Shown in pieces: positions 38,520 through 51,400 of a stretch of 64,000 nt of DNA. The stretch comes from Metarhizium brunneum (taxonomy: Eukaryota; Ascomycota; Sordariomycetes; Hypocreales; Clavicipitaceae): contig NC_089426.1 of the NCBI RefSeq assembly GCF_013426205.1, forward strand, positions 2,542,001 to 2,606,000, in the 5' to 3' direction. Made by a program: the position numbers and the translations under genes. Below the pieces are notes generated by a model, which saw only the letters and a list, made by a program, of their open reading frames with translations, searched no databases and had not been told where the DNA came from. Within the stretch, counting starts at the first letter, position 1; each line of letters starts with the position of its first letter.

Positions 38520-41500
38520 CAGAGCTCGGCTGCCCTGTGGGTGAGGTTATGATGAAGATAACGACGATAGATGATGATGAACATGACCTTGATTAGCGGT
38601 ATATTTGTAACCTTGACTCGTAATCGCATACTCGCCCAGCAATTTATCGCACCATCTCGTCTGGCATCTGACCTTACTTGCTAGTCGATATTTAAGCATG
38701 AATCAATACTCTAAAACCATTTGTAGTGAAATCTAGATTGTGCTTTGCCGTTCCTCAACAATGTAGCGCATGCTTCTCTGGGCTGGTAAAACCGGCGTCG
38801 TCTCCGGCCACCTACATGCCACTAATTAGCGAGGGATTGACGTGGTCTCGTGCCCGTCACAATCTATTTGACTTTTTTTTAGTCAAGGGCAAGTATGTCA
38901 ATGACAGTGCCATTGTTCCGCATGGTCCTCGCTAGGCGAAGTTTATGCCATGACCCGCGTATGATTGGGTGCTGTGTACGAGAGTAAAAAGAGAGGTTAG
39001 CAGGTGGTCGGCACTATAGGTTTAGAACATGATCGCCAGGCGCTCGACATCTACTCGGCAACATGTCTACATGGCTTGAAACTCTGACAGCCTGGTGCCA
39101 AGACAAGCCTCTGGTCATTCTCGAACCACCGGACGCCAGGTGCAATGTTGCATGACCACCAGGGCAGCATCAGTCATAATACCATGGCCGGTTAGGCAAA
39201 AGTATCAGACCCAACCACACCGTCCGACGTTCAGCGTTGATGCAAACCTAAAAACTATGTGATGTTTGCGCTTTTTGGTCATCCATGACGCGTATATGCT
39301 GATACTGAAGATGCTCCTTTAAGCCGCTTGGGTTCTTCATCGTTTATTCGGTGAGTGGTGGGCGCTTGGCAAAACTTTGAGGAGTAGGGTAATTCTCTTT
39401 CCAATCATACCCAGTTGCCAGGCAGCCAGACATTCCCAGGTGTCGGAAGCAGAAACACAGGGTCGTGACATTTCTAGCAAAGCGTTTCACATTGACTGAC
39501 GTGTAACTATTCGTAGACGACGGATACGACGCGACTTGATATTTAGTCTTTTGCCTACCCACCCTAAGTAGGTAACTAGTAGGTAGCAGGTAGGCATGGC
39601 ATGTAAGTAAGCAGAGTTTTGCAGGCTCTCTGCGACTGGGATTCAATTCTGCCTCTACGTGCCTCTGAGGTCACTTGAGCGGCCGGCCGTATTGACTCCC
39701 TGGCTTGATATGGTTCAAATATTGGTCAGGTCAATAGCTTCGCAGGGCAGCTGGCAAGGACCGTTCCGCCAGTCCTGTCAAGCCACGGGCGGCTTGGTCC
39801 AGTGGGCATGAAATTAACCCTGTACCATCCGGAGCACGTAAATATCAACATTGAATGTTTAATACCTACCTACCTAAGTAGGTAGATATTGTACACACCA
39901 GTTGACGTTCAATGCTCTTGCTTTCGCACCTTCTCCCTAGTGCCCTAGGTGAGTAGGTAGACTCCGCACCTGACCGATGATAGGCACTCGATGTGACTGG
40001 TCGACCTCTCAAAAGACGGATAGATGATGCTTGTCAAAACCGTGAATGAGAACAATGCAGTGGATTATCCAACGTCACTACGCCTGGATACCACCTCTTG
40101 GATCTGATCAGTTCCATCTTGGCAACGATGGCAGTTGTTGTGGTTCCGCTAACCTGTCTCATGATCTCTCAACGCAATCGCGCCATCCAAGATGTTAGAA
40201 CCAACCGCACTTGTTGTTAGAAGGAACTTAATTGCAAAGGCGTGTATAGGGGAGGCTGCTTCCACTGTGTGCGTTAGGTCTCTTCAACAAACCAGAATTA
40301 GCCTTTATCTTTTGCACTTGTCACGATTGACGTAAAGTTTATTGCCTGCCCGCATGCCCCTTTGTTACTCTAGCAAACTCTAGAAGGCAACCAGGCACAT
40401 CTGACCTACCTACCGAGGTGCCTAGTAGGCTTCACGACATCATGCCCCCTATCCTCGCATGCCAGTGATTTCATTCTCGGCAAGCGTCACCTGCCTATGG
40501 GCTCTAACATGACAGTCTACAAATCTCAAGCCAAAGAGGTAAAATCCTTTCTGTCCTTTTTTGCCCTGACCAGAAGTATAAGCCGCGCGGGATTTAGCTC
40601 CAAGGGCTTACGGTAGATAGTAGGCAGTTGGTATGATTCGCTAGTAGAATTTCAAAGTTAGCAACAGAATCCCAACCGACTGACTAGAGACTGTTCGGAG
40701 CATTGACATGGAGATAGTGCCAGCTTGAACGAAGCCTGGCACTGGACTCGGCGAGGCAAGCTGAGTGGGCAAAAGGCTCCTGATTGGCAAGGGTCTACGT
40801 TCTGGTGGCAGGTACTGTACGGAACACATGACCAAATGAGGTAAGTAGACCAGGGGATGGTGGATCTGGCCAAGCAAGCGCCATCCCGGCTGCAGATCAT
40901 TGTGTTCTATTCTCCAGCCCTCCGACGCACACCCCCCCGTTCACCCAGCACGCCCAATGCGTGGGACGGGAGTTCACGCTCCTCCATGCTCCCCTGTGCT
41001 ACACGGGAGTGTAACCGTCACCAGATTTCAACCATGGGCTGCCTTCCGTCGCTACTTTGGGACTCTGCATTATCTGGCTGGCCTATTAGTCACATCTCTT
41101 TGGTTACCAATTGGCCTGCCGCCCCTGTCCGTACTACAATGTTGACTCTCTTAAAGTCACGCCCCACGTCCACACCCTCTCCGCTAAGATTTTGTCCAGT
41201 CAATGTCAAGTGGTGCGTCTGACAGCGGTGCTAACACAAGTACACCGAGCCTCATCGGGCCTCCCCATCATTGACGCATTCGCTTGCATATTTACTTTCT
41301 TCTAGTCGCGAACCCCCTCTCCGCCCGAACTCTCCCATCGACACAATGAAAATAGCTTGATACTTCGGCGCAACTTTATTTTTCTTAATGATTTCAGCCA
41401 CCGTGACAAGAAATCCTATAAATTAAGCGAGTTTCAGCAAACTTGTCATCAGTTCGAAGCTGTCAACAACCTACCCAGGGCAGTTGAGCATAGCGGTCAC

Positions 41501-41556
41501 TAACGCTTCCCGCTTTCTATCTTTCACCATCGCAGACGATTGCCTGGATTTCAACC
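38520..41556. other. 3-kb intergenic region upstream of flbD
   Basis: No supportable gene. It contains CCTAAGTAGG/CCTAGGTA clusters at about 39550-39600, 39862-39886 and 40404-40430. The final kilobase is presumably the long promoter and leader of flbD; such long upstream regions are common for developmental regulators. Confidence 0.5.
39862..39886. repeat. CCTAAGTAGG palindrome
   Basis: ATACCTACCTACC directly followed by TAAGTAGGTAG forms a near-perfect inverted repeat in the flbD upstream region. Confidence 0.6.
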
Positions 41557-42525
41557 ATGGAACCTCGTCAACGGAGAGGTCCTTGGTCCAACACCGAGGA
41601 CCGTTTCCTTCTGAGCCTGATTGGAAATCGAGGCCCTTTGAACTGGGTTCGCATCGCTCAAGTTCTTGGATCCCGTACCCCAAAGCAATGCCGAGAACGC
41701 TATCACCAGAATCTTAAACCATCTTTAAATCATGACCCTATTACACCCGAGGAAGGCGCCAAGATCGAGTATTTGGTAGAAACTGTTGGAAAACGATGGG
41801 CCGAGATTGCCCGCCGCCTTGACGGACGAAGTGACAACGCGGTCAAAAACTGGTGGAATGGAAGTCAAAATCGAAAGAAGCGCTCCGAACGCCGACGCCG
41901 TGCTTCAAATTCAACATCCGCAGCTCAATCACCATCGTCGACTTCGTCCTCGCCGCTGCCATCATTTGATCATGGCATGCAACGAGCGCCACTTTCAATC
42001 ATGAGCCCGATACTTCCCGCGCCATTTTCCAACAATCTAAGGTCACCTATGTCTGGCTCCAGGAGTCGAATTGGGTCTTTGGTGGATGGCCCTCTTCCAT
42101 CACCATGCTCTTCTGAGCCATCAGATTTGGATTCAAGCGCCCATTACACGACGTCCCCAGCTGATCGACCACGCTCACTTTATTCTCAAATACCACAGGT
42201 TGAGCTCCCTCCATTGCGCGGATGGCCAGAACCCGTTCCGGCAGAGTCTCAGCTGCCTCGTATTAGTCCAATGGGCAGGCTTGATGAAGGGAGGTTTGGC
42301 AGGGACTTCGTGCGCCTGCCTCCATTGTCTAGTCCATCCGAACCCATGACAACACCTGCTTTACCGACATTGCAGAAGGAGGAGGAAGGGAAAGACCTGC
42401 GACATGAGCAATCGCAGCGAGAACCACAGCTTCCTCCCCGACATTTGGGGGCATCAGACTCAAGTGCCGAGGAAGCTAGCAACGACACGGGTTATAAAAT
42501 GAGACTTGCGTCACTATTGGCGTAG
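41557..42525 (+). CDS. flbD: FlbD-type R2R3 Myb regulator of asexual development
   Basis: DNA-binding protein that in Aspergillus nidulans belongs to the fluffy-low-brlA group and promotes conidiophore development. A single uninterrupted exon encodes 322 residues, close to the 314 of the A. nidulans protein. Myb repeat 1 (about 7-55) has RRGPWSNTEDRFLL, NWVRIAQVLG and CRERYHQNLKPSLNHDPI. Repeat 2 (about 60-105) has WAEIARRLDGRSDNAVKNWW. The middle is Ser/Pro-rich and probably disordered. The C-terminus YKMRLASLLA is a short motif that I recall as shared with FlbD homologues. The start ATG lies in CAACCATGG. It stands alone in about 14 kb of sequence, implying extensive cis-regulation or an accessory-like landscape. 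Confidence 0.93.
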   Translation: MEPRQRRGPWSNTEDRFLLSLIGNRGPLNWVRIAQVLGSRTPKQCRERYHQNLKPSLNHDPITPEEGAKIEYLVETVGKRWAEIARRLDGRSDNAVKNWWNGSQNRKKRSERRRRASNSTSAAQSPSSTSSSPLPSFDHGMQRAPLSIMSPILPAPFSNNLRSPMSGSRSRIGSLVDGPLPSPCSSEPSDLDSSAHYTTSPADRPRSLYSQIPQVELPPLRGWPEPVPAESQLPRISPMGRLDEGRFGRDFVRLPPLSSPSEPMTTPALPTLQKEEEGKDLRHEQSQREPQLPPRHLGASDSSAEEASNDTGYKMRLASLLA

Positions 42526-43815
42526 TAGAGTTTCTGTGTGTTGTTAGTAGTCGTTGCCAACACTGTTTCCCGCCGTGGCTCGAAGTGCCACTTGGAGTTC
42601 ATGGGCCCTGGCACAGTGACGAGATGCACGGTACATGCTAGACATTCGTCCGCCTTCAAGGTTGCTGCCTTAGGGAAACTATGGATAATTGACGCGCTCG
42701 CTACAAGCTCTCATCTTGAAGCGATGTTGCGTCTCAAGTTCACAACTTAGCCAGGCGCCTGGCTCATTGTCAACATACCAGTCTAACCTCACTTGCTTAA
42801 GCGTTTCCCCCTCTTATCTTTGCTGTCTATTTCGCTGTCGTGTGACGACCCAGGCCTGCGGTCATTTGTTAAACATTCTGCCAATCTATACCCCCGACCG
42901 TTTTGGCAGAACTTGGTCTAGCACTCTACTACAGTTGGGCGAATTCATGTATGTGTCACGAGAAGACTTGGCTTGAGGCTGCTCTGGCGTATCTGGAGTT
43001 GTTTTAGGGAAAGGGGCAAAAGAGAGGATTTTTGTGTTAGTGTCAATTAATATGTCTTGTTTTCAGCGACCGTCCCGTACTCGTGTGAGAGAGCAAAGAT
43101 GCATTGTGTCTGTAGAGCGGAACTGCTTTGTGATCTGAGGTGCAGTCTGGTCTCTCGACTCGTACAAGTCAAATTGCTGACAGCCGCATTCCTTATCTGG
43201 CTCTTGGATTGTTCCGGCCAAGGAGCAAGCGGCTGACCAGGCCAGACACAAAAAGCCATGGCCAGTTCATATTCTCAGCAGAAAGGTGTGCCCCAGGGCA
43301 AGAATATTAACCTAAGCCTCTAAGAACAAAGCATTGGTTACCCATACTTCCGAGTCAATGCTCGCGTTGATAGCACGTAGCTGCTAGCAGGAGTATAAAA
43401 CTACGATGAACATTGCAGCTCTTGACGCCCAGTTCACTACTTGCACTTGGCTACGTGTTGTATAGCAAGGTGTTGAAGAAATCGAGTGGTGTGTAGTACT
43501 ACGATGATGCGTGCGAAAGATTTGGAATTGACGGATCCATAATGCAGAAGTCGAGATCGACATGACCCTGATGAGACGGAGAATACTAGTAGCAATAGGA
43601 CCAATATGAAGTTCTAAATGGGGTTTGGTAACAGTTCCCGCGTGAGATGTGCTAGCACTGGAGATGGAGATGCGGGTAGCTGATTGACTCACACACCAGA
43701 CCATTGACATTTCTCAGCGACGATCAATTTGGAGATTGAGGTGAGAGCCTTCAAATGTCGGAGGGAGGAAGCCGACCAGTCAAAGCCTGAGGGCCACATA
43801 CTTTACTTACATGGG

Positions 43816-43900
43816 CACCTACATACTACGTACCTACCTAGGTACCTTCCTACTCAAGTACTTTAGGTAGGTAGGTACATACCTGCTATGTACCTCTTGG
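43816..43900. repeat. Largest CCTAGGTA palindrome cluster
   Basis: In 85 bases the words TACCTACCTAGGTACC, AAGTACTTTAGGTAGG and TAGGTACATACC interleave to form several possible hairpins. This is the densest example in the window. Confidence 0.7.
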
Positions 43901-45834
43901 GTATAGATGGTGATTGTCTCTAGTTCGCCTTGAAGAAAGGTCTAGTGAAGTGATTAATTTTTTGTTACTTAGCTGCTAGGGCAATAGTATGTACAATACG
44001 GCCCAAAACATGCAGACAAAAAACGTTGAAGAGCAGGGATGTCTGTCCCAGATGTATGTAGTATCTCGATGGGTGCCCGTCGGCCTTCATCCTGGATGCA
44101 GCGGAGACCTGAACCCCCCTTCCCCAGCTCTTCAATCTCCCAAGTGCTGGTAGAGTACGGAGTACTCCACATTGTTGGTCCGACCGTTGGCAATCTATAT
44201 TAAAATAGGACGAGAGAACAGGGAAGCCTGTCTTGTGAATCACCCAATCACAAACTGTCGGAGTCACTCCGATCGCCCCTTTGTCTTTTCTCTCCGAGCT
44301 TGATGCTCTTGGTCCCTTCCAAAGGCAACCAGTGAGGTCCGCTCATGCTGATGTGATTGGTACGGGGAGATGGCAATGGCTCTCGACAGTGAACTATGCA
44401 AGTACTAGCTAGGGATCTCATGGGATCCTGTGGAACCTTGGAATGGCGTCACGACTGGCGTTTGTATGTACCAGGTCTATGGGTTGGCAAATTGCAGCAA
44501 TGAGGCGGCAATGTTCTGGAAAGGCGGGCTTCTTGATCATCAGTATGGTGGCAGAGACTTGCGCAAATTTTCGGTTGACCACGAGCGAGTTGGCCATGGA
44601 GTTGGGCTTTTGTGCTGGCTGTTCGGCGACTCCGTCATTTTCAACGGCCTGGTGCGCAAAAAACAAGATGGTACCAGAAGATGTCCGGTAGGGGAAAATT
44701 GTCAGGCTTCCTTCCATACTGTACATATGTACATGGGTCAGTACCTACCTAAGTACCTCTAAGTACCTTGACACAGCCAACATTGAACATTGTACATACA
44801 ATAGGTACTCCGTACATGCTTGGACTTGATGGAAGGAAGGCTGTTGTGTTGGTTGGTATGCACCGCCCCCACCCCCTTTCCCCCTGCAGGAAGTGGAAGG
44901 ACGGGACAACTCAGGAACTTGCATTTGAGTGACTTTCGTTTGTGCCGGCAGACATTAAATGCATGTGCTGGGTCTGGCGGGGTCCACCGTCACCGTTGGC
45001 TTTCCAGCGGTTATTAGGGTCGCGCCGCTATTCTGTCCTGTGTGGATGCCTGATCCATGGATGTGGTTCTACAATCACTAATCGTCAATCTCACGTTTTG
45101 CTCTGCAGCACGGCATCGTTACCTTCCCCCCCTACGACTTGGTTGCCAGGCACCTTGGCACATCCACTGTCGTCTTGGATTCATAGTCTAATACCCAGCG
45201 GACCAGATGAACTGTGTTGTCTGCCTCGGGTTTCGTTGTGTCAATGCTTGTACATACCTGCTCGGGTACATACGTACGTATCAGACTTTAGCCATAGACG
45301 TACCTGCTTAGTAGATCACTACCTAGGTACAGAGTACCTAGTTAGGTATTGATGCAATGGATCTGTCTGCGCTCCTGATGGCGATCTTGGCAAGAATATT
45401 CCGCACAGCACAGCCAGGCGGCCCGAAGATGTTTGCTCCGTTGTGGTGGGGTGGTAAGTGGCAGCCGCCGCCCATTCTGGCGATTCTTGGCGCTGACTTT
45501 CGAGGCCTGGAGAAAGCTTGAGAGATTGGAGAGCGTATTCCCAGCCAATACGCGAACAGAGTAGCCGGGTGGATGCTTTGGCGCCGTTGACCCAACATTG
45601 ACACCCCCAATTCAGTACAGGCGAAAGGTCAACGGGCGTCCCGCAATTATCTATAACTAAGTGCTCAAGGTCGGTATGTAGAGGCTTACGGATGTGGCCG
45701 TTCGGCTATGGGCCGTGGTGGGGCCGGTAGCTTCAAGTACGGAGTGCTCAAGCAGCAAGGTTACGTCTGGTACTTTCCTTATACCTAGCAGTTTGTTGCA
45801 GGGGCTTCAATGTTCTCTCAGCTAAAGTACTACT

Positions 45835-45858
45835 AGTAGTAGTAGTAGTAGTAGTAGT
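45835..45858. repeat. (AGT)8 microsatellite
   Basis: Eight perfect AGT units, preceded by TACTACT so that the whole stretch can fold back on itself. A TAGGTACCTAGGTA palindrome follows about 30 bases later. Confidence 0.95.
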
Positions 45859-47917
45859 ACTGGACAATACATAAATGTACATAGGTACCTAGGTACACAT
45901 GCATGCACAACAATATTGACTCTTCCGGCTGATCCATCCCTCTGTTACTGGCAATCTGGAACGTTGAATGGTTGGGTGGTTGTGCCTCAATCAATCAAGA
46001 CCCCATCCTGAGGTTGACTGCATCGTCTTCCAGAAAACTAAAGTAATACGTCGTACAGTCTGGCGCGTTGCACAAGATCCGGCCCCACACGCAGTACATA
46101 TGCATGTATATACGATTCGTCGTTGACCCCTTCCATCTAGGAGTGAAGCCAATGCAAGAAGCAACAAGATGCTGCTGCTGAGACGTGAACCATGCTGATC
46201 AGCGGACCCTGGGCTATTAACCACGAAGACGAATCAACTTGACTCGTACGCAGTTATGACTACTACTCACAGCAGCAACAGTAGCGACGACGACCAAGAC
46301 TCAAGTAAGAGACACGCACGTGCGCGGACCGTAAGCAGTTGGGGTTAACAGGAAGCCCTTGTGCAGAGCGACACATCTAGCCTATTCAACTAGATATTCA
46401 GTAGATGTTGATGGGGCAAAGACGGCATACAACATCCGAGAGCTTACTCCGTACTCGGTACAGTCCTCCCAAGAGGTGACTGGCGCTTCTGCCCCGACAA
46501 TCGCCGGAGTGACATCGATAACGCGTGGTGTTGGCGGCAACTTGGGGTCCGGACGTGTACGCAGCCTAGGTCACTTGGCGGCTGAGCGTCCTGGTTCGTT
46601 TGGAGAGCCAGACGACTGCCATCATTCGTCTATGGTGAGGCTCATCGTGACGGCCTTGATTGGTGATACTGGACTACATATGTATCCTTTCACTGACCTG
46701 CATCAGCCATTCGGGGTCTCGGTTCTTATCAATTCCCGCAAGCTACATGACGGAGAACGGTATTCAGAGAGAGAGAGAGAGAAAAGCGGCACCATGGTAT
46801 TCCGAGGTGAGCACAGATGGCAACCTGTTTCCATTGGTGGTAATTAACGGTGAAATGCCGGCCCTGGGCTGAGCTGGCAGACTGGTCCCAATGGCTGGAG
46901 CTTAGCCCCGTGCGTCAGTCGCCGGGCGCCAGTTCCTTGTGAACCCCGCCATGGCCCATCACCGTTTTCGTGGCTTAGTTCTGGGGGTGGGCCGCCGCCA
47001 ATTTTTGTCATTTTCTGGTGTACGGAGTACCAGACATCGATACTGCTGGGCCCTTCCATGTTCGTGCCGACTGAAGTTCCTGGTGGGTATCTGCACTTGG
47101 AGGGATACCTTGAATGTCCATTACTGCATATCCGTACGTAAGTACCGAGGTACTTCAGCTGTGAACTCTCACTTTCCAGAACCCCTGCACCAACGGTTAT
47201 TTGGAAGCCGACAAATTTCGGTCCGAGCTTGCTCGCTCCATGTGCTCACCTCCACCAGGCATGCTTATCAACGTTGGAATACACATCATCATGGCCACAA
47301 AGTAGGATTCAGGACCCCGAAAATACCTAGTTGCGGAGCGCACTCCGTATTCTGTGCCGCGGCCGTCAAGCTACTCTCTACATATAAAGTACATGGAACA
47401 TGGCTAGGTGCTGTAGTACCAGACATCATACTACACTCCGTAGTAAGTAGTAAATCCCAAACACGCAATATTTGTGGTTGTGGCGCCCTGTCTTTGTCGT
47501 ATCGCATGTTCAGTGCGGCATCTTCTCAGCCACGCCTCTGGTCACAAACAACCGGATACCGACTCGAGCAATCCTGCAATCCTGGCGGGCTCGAAAGTCG
47601 TGTCTTGCCAAGAAGTCATCAACTCAAGACAGTCGATCCGTTGTCCAGTGCTTTCTCCTCACTCCAGCGACTCCACCTACAAGGAGTGAGTATTCAGCCA
47701 GCAAAGTTAGAAGGCCCTCGGGACAAGAACAGTTGACATTTGAAGAGAGAAGACGCGGGGCATTCATTGCGCGTTTGACACGTACTTAACGCAGTACATA
47801 CATACAGTAAGTACATACATACAACTCTGTACTACTAGCCCCGTATTGGAGTAGTAGGAGCCCGATTAACTGGACAGGTCTGGTGGCGCAGAGATCTCCT
47901 GCCGCGTGTGCATGGCT

Positions 47918-47941
47918 GCCCTTGCCCTTGCCCTTGCCCTT
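47918..47941. repeat. (GCCCTT)4 hexamer tract
   Basis: Four perfect GCCCTT units in tandem. On the minus strand the complement reads AAGGGC, which in translation would give Gly-Gln or Arg-Ala type dipeptide repeats, but no gene is supported there. Confidence 0.9.
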
Positions 47942-48368
47942 GCGGTGTGTTCCCCGACGCATCAAGGGAACCATTGACGTCTATCAGGTCCGGTCTGGTG
48001 TGTTTTGTGGGACGACGACGTTGACTTGAAAAGTCAATACTACTACTCCAAAGGGTCAACTGCAAATTTGATCCAAGCATTGTCGAGGAGCATTGCGGCT
48101 TTTCAACTTAGCATCGTGAGTCAATCAAAATGTATGCAAATAATGGAGACACACGCGAGCACGAACCATCAACACTGTGCCAATCTACTAAAGTGAAAGA
48201 ATAATATACGTGCCCTTTGCTCATCATCCTCGACTTCGCGCCGTGCCAAGAAGACGACTTTTGGTTCCGAAGTTGTAAATGTCACACGAGGCGCGTTCTG
48301 TGGCACATGCGCTCAACGCCAAGTTTCTGCGCATTCCCGTGCAGAGCCTACCGTTGCCCTGCCACATA

Positions 48369-48445
48369 TAGGTACATAAAGTACTCAATTTACCTAAAGC
48401 TAGGTACTTATCTTAGGTACCTACAGTAGGTGCCTACTCCGTCCG
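48369..48445. repeat. CCTAGGTA / GTACCTA cluster with TACTCCGT
   Basis: TAGGTACATAAAGTAC, AAAGCTAGGTACTTA, TTAGGTACCTACAGTAGG and finally CCTACTCCGT occur in sequence. It combines both dispersed word families of the window. Confidence 0.65.
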
Positions 48446-51400
48446 TGTCTGCCTGGACACTGGAGCGCAACGACACCTGGATTACCCAGTACATGCATTC
48501 TTGCCTCATCAGAGCATTGCAGTTTATTGTGCTACGTGCTCAGGAGCGGATGTGGATGCGATGGAAAGGGAATGGCGGCCGGTTGAAGTCGCCTCCTTCC
48601 ACGAGCTGCATCGGACTAATCGCACCCCCCATCCATTAGCATCCCTGTGTAAGATATGACAGAAAACTACCACCTCGTCGGGGTCTTCAAGTTTGGCGAA
48701 ATCGACTCTGATTTGCTTAAATACGACTGCGCAACCCGAGATCCCGAACCATTCTACCGGTATTGAGCATGCGCAGCACAGGGATCAGCCCTCCCTGGCC
48801 TGGGACATGTCTTGTGCAGCCAATCCAGTCTGCCGGATGGGGGACCAGGGGGTTCAAACCAAGACAACAGAGTTACGAGGCTGTTGGTGCCGTAGATCAT
48901 TGTTTGCTCTTTGCACGCACGAGCACGCACCAGCCGTTGAACCTACTACCTGCTGGGTAAGTACATAGTCACCTCCACGCCCCCAAACTCCCCTAGTAGT
49001 TACTAGGTACTTACCGCCTACTCCGTACTGGGTAGGGGTACTTAGATGTCAACTGGTATATACTTAAGTAGGTATGTGAAAACCTACAGCTCGCCCTGTG
49101 TTTGTACGGAGTAGCCCAGCCCAAGGCATTGGGTACTACCTCAATTCTGAGCAGCTACTTCGAGCAGAACTGTTGTAACGTTGACATCTTATTCCCGCCA
49201 GAACTTTCATGGAGCTGAGCCTTTCATTGTTCTCGAATGGACTGGGAGAAGGCGCCATAAAAGGTCTAGTCTAGACGGATGTTGTTAGGATTTTCACCCA
49301 AAGCAATACAACAGACCACACTTCCTTCAAATCCGACGGCGCTGTCATGATTTGCAGCAAGATGCACTGTCACTGAACATAGAACATGGCATCCCCTATG
49401 CCATCAAATTATAATATGTGCTTCAAGAACCAGTCATCAACCGCATGACATGCTCAGCTGGAAGAAGCTTTCTGATCCTGTTGGAAACTCTCGGCACCTA
49501 GCATTGTTACCAGTTTCTGGGCGCTGCAAGAGCCGTATGAAATTATCGGCAGCGCCGAACTTCATGTTCCTGGGGATATGAATGCTTCTCGACGCCTTGC
49601 AGTACCGCTGTATGTTGTGCGTTGCTCGACAAGCCCAGGTAACCCAGAAGCTTAACGTCCTCCCACTTAGAGGCAGGCACAGTCTCAAAATGCAGCCACC
49701 TTCTCATAGGATCAGGTTAGCTTCCAATGAGGCATATGGAGAATATGAGTGTCTGGATTGGACGCGGATATAAATGTGAAGGCTACGCTCTCACCAGGCC
49801 TGCTCAATAATTAGGCCCAGTTGCCATGGCAATGCGTTTGACAAGTACTGAACTCGAACTCTAAAGTCAGCCTTCGCATAATGAGGCTCATCCATTGTGA
49901 GGGATGGTCAACCTCCTGACCGGTGCCGCTTTGTGACGCCTAAGCATTTCACTAAACGAGAAACTGACCAGGAGGAATCACAGCACCAGACAACTATTAG
50001 AAATCTGCTCCATTCTTTCCGGAAGCGAATTTCCAAAAGATTTTGACCTTCTTGTATTAAGTATGCCTGAGTCTCGAACATTGAGGCAAGCTGCTATGCT
50101 GAGATGATACAGGAGTAGTCGGTAGATTTCGGACCAAAGGGACTTGCTTGTTTTCCCTCCCTTCTTCTTTTGCCGTTCTCCCCTCCTCTGTTTGACGTCT
50201 CCGTCTTAGAGTCAAGAGTAGTAGAAATTTCATGGAAGAGATGACAGCTAACACGCAAATTCTGATTTTCGACTTGTGTTATAGTATGTCATTGGGATGT
50301 GGCAGGACGGAGCAAGGCCCTTTGCATCTACTCCAATAGGCAACCCACAGGAATGATTAATGTAGCCCAGGCACTTGAATTTGAATAACAGAATGATTGA
50401 TGCTTCAAATATACCTGTTTTCCCCCGTTACTTCAAGGGCATATCTGTTCTCATATGTCATTCACCGCTTTCATACCCCCTACTTGTACGAGGTTTTCCA
50501 GCTCAGACCTCTATCCATCCTCTAACAGACTGGCCTACTCTTTAATAATTGGGTTACTAAGTCATGACCACCTCTGCTTCTGGTTTTCGACGATTTTTAC
50601 CTGGTATTCTGCCCTTCAATAGGACTCTTGACGAGGCAAAAAGCTTTCCCTTGCTAGGATGCTAGACTCTTTGTCCTTACTATTGGAGCACTAAATCTAG
50701 TCCGAAGTTCCTTGGGGAAGTCACCATTGCGAAAAGGGATTGCGTGGACTTCTACAACGGGCACCGGAAGTCGTCGTAATAAGCGTAAATGACACTGCAG
50801 ATATGTCACGACGATTATCGGACTTGACCGTTGAATCATAGAGCAAAGAGATCCAGCAATAGCAGCCCTTGGCCGAATATTTCCGATATCCAGCTAACAA
50901 GTGTGCCTTCTTGGCTCTTTCTGTCTGTCTGCATGGCTATGCGGGGAAAAGTAAATCCCGCGCGAAGTAAAACGAAAGCTTAATATCACACGCCCCAAAA
51001 GGCGGGAATGATGATATACAGATATGAAGAGGTTCTTAGTTCAGCCTGCAAATTTCTGAACACTCAGTTGGCTGTGATAGGCGCGTACGAATGAGAGTTT
51101 AATTAGCCTAGTATCCGAAAATGGGTAGCTGGTAGCTATGTTAAAATCTCGAACACGGGGAAGCTCTTAGTTAGGCCCTAGTTGGATATTTTGAACGACG
51201 AACAGTAGTCCGCCGAGCTCTGTGTATGTATGGCTAGGGGCCTATACATAATATATGGGATGTCTGAAAAGAAGATAGCCTGCCACGACCGACGGTAAGA
51301 CCTCAAGCTAAATCGAAAGCCGGGATCTACGGCTCGGAGTCACAGGCACATGTCTCAACTGCAATAGGAAGGTGATTTGGTACGTTCCAACAGATAGAAA

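Noticed and set aside
46939..47736. 265-codon open frame on the + strand in the gene desert
   Set aside because: Longest frame in the region, but its sequence is rich in Cys, Arg, His and Ser with no recognisable motif. It runs through TACGGAGTAC and CGAGGTACTTC repeat words and resembles translated non-coding DNA.
47835..48080. Minus-strand frame over the GCCCTT tract
   Set aside because: The open frame is created by the hexamer repeat, since a six-base unit keeps phase; nothing else indicates a gene.
48845..48865. GGGTTCAAACC-like box B string
   Set aside because: No A box or cloverleaf could be built around it.
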